Below the pieces are notes generated by a model that did not search any database, was not told where the DNA came from, and worked only from the letters and a program-made list of their open reading frames with translations. A stretch of DNA of 64,000 bases, taken from Dromiciops gliroides. Taxonomy: Eukaryota > Chordata > Mammalia > Microbiotheria > Microbiotheriidae. The translations under genes and the position numbers were made by a program. The stretch is taken from contig NC_057861.1 of the NCBI RefSeq assembly GCF_019393635.1, positions 539,384,211 through 539,448,210 on the forward strand, written 5' to 3'. This document shows, piece after piece, positions 10,880 to 20,489 of the stretch. How positions within the stretch are numbered: the first letter of the stretch is position 1; every line of letters begins with the position of its first letter.

Positions 10880-12100
10880 CAGGCTGGGAGGGAAGGCTAT
10901 AAGAGCCTTTTAAAGGAAATATTGACAAGGCTTTTTGTTCCTCTCCTTTTCTGTCTAAAAATGGGACCTCTAGCTACTTAATAGGGATATTGGAGAGGTT
11001 CATATAAAATTCTTAGAAGAAAGAAAAGAGGAAATGAATCACTCCTCCAATTGACCCTGCTCATAAACTGTAAGGATGGAAATAGACTATTAGAGGGATT
11101 CATTCTCTTCTGGAAATCTTTCATGTAATATGTTAATCCCTCCCAACTCTATGTCTTTAAATGAGAGAACTAAGCTAGGCCTTGGATCTTGCCCAAAGCC
11201 TACCTGCTTCCTAAGACTTTCTTTGATTAATCTTCCCCTTGCCCTTATCTTCTCCAATTAATAACACCAGTCCAGCCCTTCCTTATTCCTCAAAGTAGAG
11301 CCATAATCAGGGTTGGATAAATAAACCACTAGGGCTTTTCTCTAACATGATGGCCTTCCATTTCTCCTACTCACTCACCCCCAAGGCCACAGTGATGCCC
11401 TTTGTCCCAAGGTCTACCTTTCTATCACCCACAATGTAAAGGAAGATTTTTTCCTTTGCCCTTAAACAGACTTCCTGCAAATTTCAAGGTGTATCTCAAA
11501 ATTCCTAGATGCTAGATTTGGGGGAATAAGCATGTTTTCTCCTACCCAGGCCCAATGGGATAGGTTATATACAAAAGTTTCCCAGGGAGCAAGACTTCCC
11601 TTGATGACATGTTTCTTTATTCCCCATGTTCAAGTTCTATTTCCAGTAGAAGCCTATGTGAGGAGTACAGGAAGCAGGGCATTATAAAAATGATCTATAG
11701 AGAAAGGGTAAGGTTCATGTCATTCCCCCAGTTGTAATGCCTCTACATTATTAACGGGCTATGAAGCACTGGCTTTAAATGTGACATTTACAAAGTGAAG
11801 TCAATTAAGTTACCTTAGCACCAGTACGGCCCTACAATGACTGGGTTAAATATCTTTGAAACATCATACCAAATGGAACTCCTGCCTGACATGCTTTCAA
11901 ATAATAGGCATACATTTTTTTTTTTGTCAAGGTTTGACTCACTCAAAAGGCCAGTTCAATCAATAGATTTCAAAGGTGGTTTTTCATCAGTCTCAAAGCA
12001 GTTAACAACATTAATTAAGCTTCAAAAGGTCTCAATGGGGGTAGGTCACCATGGCTCCTCATGTAGAAGCTAACAGGCCAAAGACTGCCTCAAGTCAACA
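10880..12100. other. no gene recognised
   Basis: Apparently unique DNA, pyrimidine-rich around 11,200-11,420. The longest open frame (78 codons at 11,837-12,073) has no recognisable features. Confidence 0.5.
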
Positions 12101-12233
12101 ACACCTGCTAGTAATAATAACTAGCCTTTGCATAGTGCTTTAAGGTTTGCAAAGCAAGCTCTTTCTGTCCATCATCTCATTTAATGCTCATGAACAACCA
12201 TGTGAGGTAGATGCTATTATCCTCCTTATTATT

Positions 12234-15200
12234 TTTTCTTTTTAGGTCTTTATTTTATTTATTTATTTATTTATTTGTTTGTTTATTTTTTGCAGGGCAA
12301 TGAGGGTTAAGTGACTTCCCCAGGGTCACACAGCTAGTAAGTATCAAGTGTCTGAGGCCGGATTTGAACTTAGATCCTCCTGAATCCAAGGCTTGGTGCT
12401 CTATCCACTGCGCCACCTAGCTGCCCCATTAGGTCTTTACTGAATTATAGTTTTCCCCCAATTATATGCAAAAACAATTTTAACATCAATTTTAAAAACT
12501 GTGTTACAAATTTTCTTCCTCCCTCCCTGCCCACTCCCCACCCTTAAGAATGCAAGCAATACAAGATGTTATACTTGTGTAGTCATGCAAAACATTTCCA
12601 CATTATTCAGGTTGTGAAACAAAACAGCCAAAAAATGTAAGGAAAAGAAACTAAAAAAAATATGCTTCAATCTCTATTCAGACACCATCAGATCTTTCTT
12701 TGAAGATGGTCTGAAATTTTCATAAGTCCTTCAGAGTTTTCTTGGATTATTGCATTGCTGAGAATAGCCAAGTCATTCACAGCTGATCATCTTGCAATAT
12801 TCCTGTTACTTTGTATACAGTACATCTCACTTTGCATCAGCTCATGTAAGTCTTTCCAGATTTTTTTGAGAGCATCCTACTCATCATTTCTTACTTCACA
12901 ATTGTGTTCTATAATAACCTCATCCCATGGTTTGTCCACTCATGCCCCAATTGATGGGCATCTCCTCAATTTCAAATTCTTTGCACCAGAAAAGGGCTGC
13001 CATAAATGTTTTTGTACATATAGGTCCTTTAACTTTTTGTTTATTATTTCTTTTTGTATACTGACCTAGTAGTGGTATTACTAGGTCAAAGAGTATGCAT
13101 AGTTTTATAGCCCTTTGGCCATAGTTCAGAATTTCTCTACAGAATGTTTGAGTCAGTTTACAACTCCACCAACAGTGCATTAATGTCTCATTTTCCCCAT
13201 ATCCCCTACAGCATTTGTCATTATCCTCTCCTGTCCTATTATCTAATCCAATAGGCATGAGGTAGTATCCAGAATTGTTTTGACTTATATCTTTCTAATC
13301 AATAGTGAGTTAGAGCATTTCTTTTATATGGCTATAGATTGCTTTGATTATTTCATGAGAAAACTGTTCATATCTTTTGATCATTTATCAATTGGGAAAT
13401 GGTTCTTATTTTACTAAATTTGACTCAGTTCTCCATGTGTTTGATAAATGAGGCCTTTATCAGACAAACTTGCTTCAAATTTTTTTTCACAGTTACTATT
13501 GCTAACTGAATGTACCTCCATCCTACTTCTTCCCCATGTCATTTACTCTATTCTCTATCTCTATTTATCCTTTCCCTCCTCAGAGGTCTTTTGCTTCTAA
13601 CTGTCCCCTTCCCCAATCTGCCTTCCTTTCTATCACCTCCTCCCAGTCCCCTTCCCCTCCTACTTTCCTGCAGGGTAAGATAGATTATTATACCCAATTG
13701 ATTCCAAGCCCTCTGAAACTTTAATATAGAAGCTGCTAGATCTTGTGTCATCCGGACAGTGGATCCACCATACTTGAATTGTTTCTTTCTGACTGCTTGC
13801 AATATTTTCTCCTTGACCTGGGAGTTCTGGAATTTGGTTATAATATTCCTTGGAGTTTTCATTTAGGGTCACTTTCAGGAGGTGATTGGTGGATTCTTTC
13901 ATTTTTTATTTTACCTTCTGGTTCTAGAATACCAGGGCAATTTTCCCTGCTAATTTCTTGGAAGAAGATGTCTAGGCTCTTTTTTTGATCATGGTGTTCA
14001 GGTAGTCCAATAATTTTCAAATTGTCTCTCCTGGATCTATTTTCCAGGTCAGTGCTTTTTCCAATGAGATATTTCACATTGCCTTCTATTTTGTCATGCT
14101 TTTGGTTTTGTTTTATTGCTTATTTCTCATAAAGTCATTAACTTCCATTTGCTTAATCCTAACATTTAAAGGGATTTTTCTTCAGAGAGCTTTAATACCT
14201 CCCTTTCCATTTGGCCAATTTGGTTTTTCAAGGCGTTCTTTTCCTCATTGGCTTTTTGTACCTCTTTTACCATTTGGCCACCCTGTTTTTTAAAGTGTTA
14301 TTTTCTTCGGTATTTTTTTGTGTCTCCTTTACCAAGCTGCTGAATTTTTTTAATGATTGTTTTGCATCATTCTCATTTCTCTTTCCATTTTCTCCTCTAC
14401 CTCTCTTACTTTTTTTCAAAGTCCTTTTTGAGAGCATCCATGACCTGAGACCGATTCATATTTTTCTTGGAAGTTTGGATGTAGGAGCTTTGACTGTTAT
14501 CTTCTTCTGAGGGTGTGTTTTTATCTTCCTTGTCACCACAGAAACTCTCCAGGTCAGCATTTTTTTTTTCTGTTTGCTCATTTTCCAAGCCTATTTCTTG
14601 ACTTTTTGCTCTTTGTTAAAGTGGGGCACTGCTTCCAGGGTAGAGGCTGTGCTGTCCCAAGCTTCAGGAGTTTTGTGCAGCTGTTTTCAGAGATCCTTCT
14701 AGGAATTTGTAAGTTTTTAGTTCTTCCAAGTTTGTATGATTTAAGTAGAGGTATGTTTACTACTCTCCTGGCCTGTGCTCTTATCAACAAGTAACCATAG
14801 GCCTGCTTTTCTGTCCTGGAACTATGAACAGACTTCTACTCCACTGTGGCTGCAATCCCTTGTGTGCTTGTGTTCCTCCCTGACGTGGGCCAGCACTCAA
14901 GATTGTGACCTGGGCAAAACAACAGAGTCCTGCCTCAGTGCTAGCAAAGACATCCCTGTAATCTCCTTCTGGCCTGTAATCTCCCTCGACTCCCTTACTA
15001 TCTGTGGGTTGAATTCCAAAAACAGTTACTGCTACAGCTGATTCAGAGGCTCTTGAGGCCTGCTTGTGGTTTGCTGGGACTGGGGCTAGGTCTGCGCTGG
15101 TACTGCTTGTGCTAGGCTGTGCTCTACTTTCACCCTGCTTCAACAAATCGTTCCTGCTGATCTTCTCAGTTGTCTTTAGCTGTAAATTTATTTCACCTGA

Positions 15201-15330
15201 AATTTGTGGGTTCTGCTGCTCTAGTAATTGTCTTATGGCATTATTTGAATTTATTTGGAGGGGTCTTGGGGAGAGCTCAGGTAAGTCACTGACTGCCTTT
15301 CCTCCTCCATCTTTGCTCCACCCCATTAAC
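12234..15330 (-). mobile_element. HAL1-like L1: 5' UTR, ORF1, spacer, ORF2 tail
   Basis: Read on the minus strand: a 5' UTR from about 15,320 (near the start AAAGATGGAGGAGGAAAGG) to 14,600; ORF1 from about 14,588 to 13,690, with an acidic N-terminus, a coiled-coil-like Lys/Glu-rich stretch, and the conserved block NRSRRDNLKIIGLPE (near 13,990-14,055) of the L1 ORF1p RNA-binding domain; a pyrimidine-rich spacer (about 13,500-13,690); then the last part of ORF2 (readable CCRGYGENETLMHCWWSCKL near 13,210-13,150) and the 3' UTR. About 3 kb of ORF2, including endonuclease and reverse transcriptase, is absent. ORF1 has frameshifts and is not translatable as one frame. The same order at 52,802-55,058 argues for a family (HAL1-type, known in mammals) rather than a chance deletion. 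Confidence 0.7.
12253..12428 (-). mobile_element. short tRNA-SINE in the tail of the HAL1-like L1
   Basis: Standard SINE with an (ATTT)n-expanded tail, flanked by TTAGGTCTTTA at 12,242-12,252 and 12,429-12,439. Confidence 0.93.
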
Positions 15331-15374
15331 GTTATTATTAATGCCATTTTAAAGTTGAGGTTGTGACTTGCCAA
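14784..15374 (-). other. 196-codon open frame over an L1 5' UTR
   Basis: A sense-strand open frame of 196 codons over the 5' UTR of the HAL1-like copy; the frame begins about 45 bp outside the element, in the MIR. Much of it is low-complexity Ser/Ala/Gln/Pro. I recognise no domain. It may be chance openness of a moderately GC-rich stretch. It is recorded because ORF1 itself is broken while this longer stretch is open. Confidence 0.3.
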
Positions 15375-15574
15375 AAGTCAACTAGTAAGAGTCGGAGGGA
15401 GTATTGCATTTAAATATTCTGGACTCTGTTGCTTTGTCCACTATGCCACCTATTGTGTGCTGACCACTTTATGAATGGAACCTACCTGTTATATGAAACA
15501 TAGTAGAGGTGGCACCTGTCTCCAAGAAGCTTAGAATCCCATGGCAGACACAATATATATGTGCAAGGAAAAAA

Positions 15575-15660
15575 ACTGCCTCACTTTCCTCATCTGCAAA
15601 ATGAGAGGGTTGGAATCAACAGCCTCTAAGATCCTTTCAATTTTGAATCTATTATCTGTC
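15575..15660 (+). mobile_element. MIR/MIR3-like fragment
   Basis: TTTCCTCATCTGCAAAATGAG followed by a GGGTTGGAATCAACAGCC stretch, the usual MIR-type sense end. Confidence 0.55.
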
Positions 15661-15784
15661 CTTCTGCTGTTATGATTGTAATCTGAGTGCTGAAGGTCTG
15701 TGGTTCTCTGAAGTTGGGTGTATGTATTCTGTGATGTCTCCATACGTAGGGGAGTCAGGAACTTAAAAAAATAGAGTTTCAATA

Positions 15785-16435
15785 CTTTTACTTTATTTTA
15801 AAATAATAAACATTTTTATTCAAAGATTTAAGTTCCAAATTTTATTCCTCAGTCCCTTTTACCCTCCCTGAGGCAGTAAACAATCAGGTATGGGTTATAC
15901 ATGTGCAATTATGTAAAACATTACCATATTAGTAATTTTGAATAAGAAAATTTAAATTAAATTTTAAAAAATGAAAGAAAGTGAAAAACACCATGCTTCA
16001 GTCAATGTATATCAATTCTTTCTCTGGAGGTGGATAGCATGCTTCATCATTAATCCTTTGGGATTGTCTTAGATCATTGTACTGCTGAGAATAGTTGTCA
16101 TTTACAATTCTTCATCAAACAATATTGCTGTCTCTGTGCACAACATTCTTTTGGTTCTGCTCATTTCATTATACATCAGTTCATACAAGTCTTTCTAGAC
16201 CTTTCTGAGATCATCCTGATTATCATTTATTATACTTCAAAAATATTCCATCGCCATCATATACCACAGCTCAATCCTCTGATTTCCAATTCTTAGCCAC
16301 CACAAAAAGAGCTGCTAGAAATATTTTTGTACAAACAGGTCTTTTTCTCTTTTTGGTGATGTCTTTGGGATATGAACTAAGTGGTGGTATTGCTGGATCA
16401 AAGGGTATGCACAGTTCTATAGCCCTTTGGGCATA
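15785..16435 (-). mobile_element. L1 LINE 3' end fragment
   Basis: Minus-strand ORF2 tail with readable IPFDPAIPPLSSYPKD and CTKIFLAALFVVAKNWK, the L1 C-terminal signature, then the 3' UTR to an A-rich end near 15,790. Confidence 0.85.
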
Positions 16436-16439
16436 CAGG

Positions 16440-16924
16440 AACTTATTTTGTAAAGAGGAAAATGGTTTTGAAGGAAGGAGGGAGAAATGGAAAAGAATGG
16501 CAAGTGTGAGGACTTTGCTATTTAAATTCAAGTTAGCTATTTAGAGGAGAGGGGAAAAAAGTCTTCCCACATCTCATAATTTGCTGAATAACATTGTTTT
16601 CTCCACATTTAGCAACAAAAATATATGGCCCTCACTAAAGAGTTCCCAATTATCATTATTATTTAACATTTATTTATATAGTACTTTATAATTACAAAAT
16701 ACTTTCTGCTCATTTATTAGCTATTTTTTGATGTCCCATTGTTCATCCTTCTCTCAAACTCTGCTGCAGTTTTTAGTCTTAGCTTGCCAAGCTTTTCTTC
16801 AATTGCCAAGAAGGGTCATGACTCCTTGAGAAATTAACATTTTAGTAAAATGTTGTTGTCTTTTAAGCTTTTGTGAACAGTAGGCAATTCCATTTTGACA
16901 GTATGGATGTACAATACACAGCGT
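16440..16924. other. mostly unique DNA with a MIR trace
   Basis: Nothing gene-like. A short MIR-like trace (TAACATTTATTTATATAGTAC) lies near 16,660-16,690. Confidence 0.45.
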
Positions 16925-17095
16925 GATCGAGGGTTGGTTCTTACCTTGTTTGTGACTTGGGCCCCTTAGACAGTCCTGAGATGTCTCTGAGTCCCTTCTG
17001 ACAGTAATTTTTTTAAGAATCCCAAATGAAATATATAGGATTACAAAATGATACAATTATCATAAAAAACATTGATGCCCCAATAAGAAACCCTG
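16925..17095 (+). mobile_element. hAT-type non-autonomous DNA transposon relic
   Basis: Ends GGTTCTTACCTTG on the left and TAAGAAACCCTG on the right, degenerate inverted repeats of the CAGGGGTTCTTAACC type, around GTGACTTGGGCCCC and GAAATATATAGGATTACAAA. A partial relative in the other orientation lies near 30,600-30,716. Confidence 0.5.
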
Positions 17096-17509
17096 ATCTA
17101 GAAGAAAAAGTGCTAATTTGATTTCAAATCCCAGCTCTACAATATAATACATTTAACTACATGTTGCTTTCCTAATGAAGGAAGAGTATATCCTGAGACC
17201 TGGCAGGATATATATAATACCACATATTATAAACAATAATTCAACCTCCAGTGGTTCTGCTTTGATTTTCCTCCAAGGGGTTTTTAGTTCTTGAAATACC
17301 CAAAAGAAGTCATGTAGCTTGGTCATCAAGAGCAATATGGCAGATACCTACAGCATGATTCTACCATGGGAAACAAGCTTTCCATTAATGTTACTAATTC
17401 CCTACTAATCACAGTTTAGCCATTAAAAAATAAGTGGTCATCTGTTTCTAACAGGCTGAAGGGGTGCTTTTTAAGCATCATATAATATAAAGACAACTGA
17501 CTTTGGAAT
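17096..17509. other. no gene recognised
   Basis: AT-rich unique DNA. Confidence 0.45.
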
Positions 17510-17523
17510 TAAGAACTCAATTC

Positions 17524-17718
17524 CAGGGGGCAGCTAGGTGGTGCAGTGGATAAAGCACAGACCCTGGATTCAGGAGGACCTGAGTTCAAATCCAGCCTCA
17601 TATACTTGACACTTACTAGCTGTGGGACCCTGGAAAAGTCACTTAACCCTCATTGCCCTTCAAAAAAAAAAACCAAAAACCAAACCAAAAAGAATTAATT
17701 TTAAAAATTTTTAAAAAA
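17524..17718 (+). mobile_element. short tRNA-SINE with A-rich tail
   Basis: Standard head and body with a long A-rich tail that has decayed to CCAAAAACC units. Flanked by TAAGAACTCAATTC (17,510-17,523) and TAAGAGCTCAATTC (17,719-17,732), one mismatch. Confidence 0.92.
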
Positions 17719-17844
17719 TAAGAGCTCAATTCTAAGTCTGTAACTTAACCTGTGTATGAAATATGAACTGACGGAAGATAGTCAACCACTGTGAACCTCA
17801 TCTCTAAAGTGTGGATAACAAGACTTGCACTATCTATTCCACAG

Positions 17845-18300
17845 CATTATTAGGAGAATCAAACCAGTTAGTACAATAATGATAATTATTAACCAATTAG
17901 CAATACATTTTTTTGCTGTTGTTCAGTCATTTCAGTCATGTCCACCTCTTCTTTACCCCATTTGGGAATTTATTGGCAAAGATACTGGAGTAGTTTGCCA
18001 TTTCCTTCTCCAGCTCATTTTAAATATGAGATAATTGAGGCAAATAGGGCAAAGTGACTTCTCCAAGTTGCACATCTAGTAAGTGACTGAGGCTGAATTT
18101 GAACTTTTTGAAGATAAGTCTTCCTGGTTCCAAGTCCGGTGTGCTGCCCAGGTGCCCACTTTATAGATGAAGAAAATGTGATCCAGAGAAATTAAGTAAT
18201 TTGCCCAAGGTTGTGTAGATAATAAGTGACAGAACTGGTAATTTCTATTGCCATCTTCTAAAAAATAATCTAGGACTCATTCCATTGCATTACATTATTC
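17845..18300 (-). mobile_element. MIR with a long composite SINE inside
   Basis: MIR-like text at 18,157-18,300 (AAGAAAATGTGATCCAGAG..GCCCAAGGTTGTGTAG). The long marsupial SINE (17,915-18,156, minus) precedes it, with its end TGTTGTTCAGTCATTTCAG and body ACTGGAGTAGTTTGCC. Confidence 0.65.
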
Positions 18301-18354
18301 AACACCCTTCTCTAGAAAGACAAGTCGGTATTGTTATTGTTTGTGCTCTGAGAA

Positions 18355-18640
18355 GTACCTAATCCAACTTGCATCTAACCAAGAATCCATTTTGCAATAT
18401 CTATGACAAGTATTCATTTAGCCTCTGCTTCATATAATGCATGGTACTTAATAAATAAGTTAATAAATAATAAATAAATAGATCCCCTTATTGATTTAAT
18501 TATTCCATTGGGAGGAAACTGACTAGCTCTTGGAGCAATCCATTCCACTTTTACACAACTCTAATGATCATGAAGTTTTTCTCATCTAAAGTAATTGGGG
18601 ATCCCATCCAGCTTCAGCATTCTGTGAAAGTGCAATGTTA
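18355..18640. repeat. ancient L3/CR1-like fragment
   Basis: Text such as CTAATCCAACTTGCATCTAA, GAATCCATTTTGCAA and CAATCCATTCCACTTTTAC matches an old amniote repeat as I remember it. Weakly supported. Confidence 0.3.
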
Positions 18641-18674
18641 TAATTACTGTTCCAGAGGATGAAACATTATTCGT

Positions 18675-18838
18675 GGAATCATAGATTTAGAGCCAGATGG
18701 GACCCTGGAAACTGAGAAAGAGAGTAATTGAATAACTGGTCCAGGATCAAACAGCTACTAAGTGCCTTAGACAAGATGAAAATTCCCTGATTACAAGACT
18801 ACTTGTCTATTCACTATGTCACTTAGCTACCATTATTT
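18675..18838 (-). mobile_element. MIR-like fragment
   Basis: Begins AATCATAGATTTAGAGCC and ends CTATTCACTATGTCACTTAG. Diverged. Confidence 0.5.
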
Positions 18839-18929
18839 CCACAATAAAGGTAATTGAAATGTGAAGAAATGGAAGTGGAGATGGAGTTCAGGGAATGACT
18901 AATTTACCTTAAGCCAGTGTTTGGGAGGA

Positions 18930-19130
18930 AGCATTGTTTGGTGAATAGTACACTGACCTTGAGGAAGGGAAGGCCTGGGTTCAGATCTTGCTGAGGACAA
19001 TTATTAACTGGTGGGTACAGGACAAATCACTTCGCCTTGACCTCAGTTGCTTCATATATTAAATGAGGACCCCGGTTGGACTTAATGAACCCTTAGGACC
19101 CTTTCAGCTCTGAATCTACAAGCCTATGAA
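18930..19130 (+). mobile_element. MIR/MIR3-like fragment
   Basis: Sense orientation: GCCTGGGTTCAGATC, GACAAATCACTTCGCC, AAATGAGGACC. Confidence 0.55.
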
Positions 19131-19427
19131 TTACCAGAGCTTGACAAATTTTTAGTGGTCTATAAAAATCTATGCTAACCGAAGTCCTTACTTTTCAAAA
19201 TCTATTTTTTTTAACACCAGCAACTCCAGAAGGAGTTAATTTAGTTTGAAAAGCCTATGGGCTTTCATTCTCAAGATTAAAACAAAACAAAACAAAACAA
19301 ACAAACAAAAACTTTGCCTCTCCTTCCTGAGTACTCTTAACCTTAAACTCCCTCTTTCAGAACTCCTGACTCCCTCTGGAATCCTGGGAGCCACCACCAG
19401 TCACTGTGCTATAAGACTATTTCATAT

Positions 19428-19684
19428 ACATCTTTCAGTTTTTTTCAGGTGTGTACAATGCTCGGTGAGCCCTTTTGGAATGTTCTTGGTAAAGATAATG
19501 AAGAGGTTTGTCATTTCCTTCTCCAGCTCATTTCGTAGATGAGGAAACTGAGGCAAACAGGGTTAAGTGACTTGCCCAGGGTCACACAGCTAACAAGTGT
19601 CTGAGGCTGGATTTGAACTCAGAAAGAGAAGTCTTCCTGACGCCAAGGCTGGTGCTTTATCCACTGTGCCACATAGATGCCCCC
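19428..19684 (-). mobile_element. long marsupial SINE
   Basis: On the minus strand: GGGGGCATCTATGTGGC head, GAGTTCAAATCCAGCC, GTGTGACCCTGGGCAAG, CTGTTTGCCTCAGTTTCCTC, then the GAGCTGGAGAAGGAAATG tail. About 255 bp. Confidence 0.9.
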
Positions 19685-20241
19685 AGATTCTGCCTTTTAC
19701 TGAAATCCTTTAATCAGTTTTTTTGTAGCTGCAAAGTTTGATAATATGAATTTTTTGGGAAGCACTAGTATGCTGGTAAATGTTTAACAACTGACTCTCT
19801 GAAAAAATGAATGTATGCTAGACACACTTTTAAGTTTAATCTTCATTATTAACATTTTTACCCATCACTCTCAAGTCTAGACAATTAACAAAACAATGAA
19901 TCAAGCCCTGATTTGCAATGTTTGTCAATTTCTGCCCAGGGTAAAAATGCTCACACTGAAAATGGAATAATTGACTGATATGATTCAGCACACCTCTGGT
20001 AGGAACTGTAAATGAACTTTGATGGGGAGAAAAGGAGTATTAAACTCATGATAAAAGGGCTTGATTGAGAGTCCTTTCTCTGTTCTTTGACAAACTTTTC
20101 ATATATTAATGCTTAGGAAATCTGCTGCTTTCAAGGACTGGGAAGCTATAAGAGAAACATGAGCTAGATTTTTAATAATCATAGAATCAATTTCTGGGTA
20201 GGGAAAATGAGTCACAGATATTATTAGAAAGAAGTCTCTGA

Positions 20242-20476
20242 GGGGCAGCTAGGTGGTGCAGTGGATAAAGCATCAGCCCTGGATTCAGGAGAACCTGAGT
20301 TCAAATCTGGCCCCAGACCCTTGACACTTATGAGCTATGTGACCCTGGGCAAGTCCCTTAACCCTCATTGCCCCACAAAAAAAGAAGAAGAAGAAGAAGA
20401 AGAAGAAGAAGAAGAAGAAGAAGAAGAAGAAGAAGAAGAAGAAGAAGAAGAAGAAGAAGAAGAAGAAGAAGAAGAA
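20242..20476 (+). mobile_element. short tRNA-SINE ending in a long GAA tract
   Basis: SINE body 20,242-20,376, then a few A residues and an uninterrupted GAA/AAG run at 20,381-20,480 (about 33 units) that replaces the poly(A) tail. GAAGTCTCTGA (20,231-20,241) and GAAATCTCTGA (20,477-20,487) are the likely target duplication. Confidence 0.9.
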
Positions 20477-20480
20477 GAAA
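20381..20480 (+). repeat. (GAA)33 microsatellite
   Basis: 100 bp of pure GAA with no interruption. It codes for poly-Glu or poly-Lys on one strand and poly-Phe-type frames on the other, but these are repeat artefacts. Confidence 0.97.
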
Positions 20481-20489
20481 TCTCTGAAA

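Larger units (their letters stand above)
12105..15450 (-). mobile_element. MIR split by a HAL1-like L1
   Basis: The two MIR halves are 12,105-12,233 (CATAGTGCTTTAAGG..CATCTCATTTAATGC) and 15,331-15,450 (ATGCCATTTTAAAGTTGAGG..CTATGCCACCT). They join into one MIR once the 3.1-kb insertion is taken out, with TTATTATT at both edges. Confidence 0.7.
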
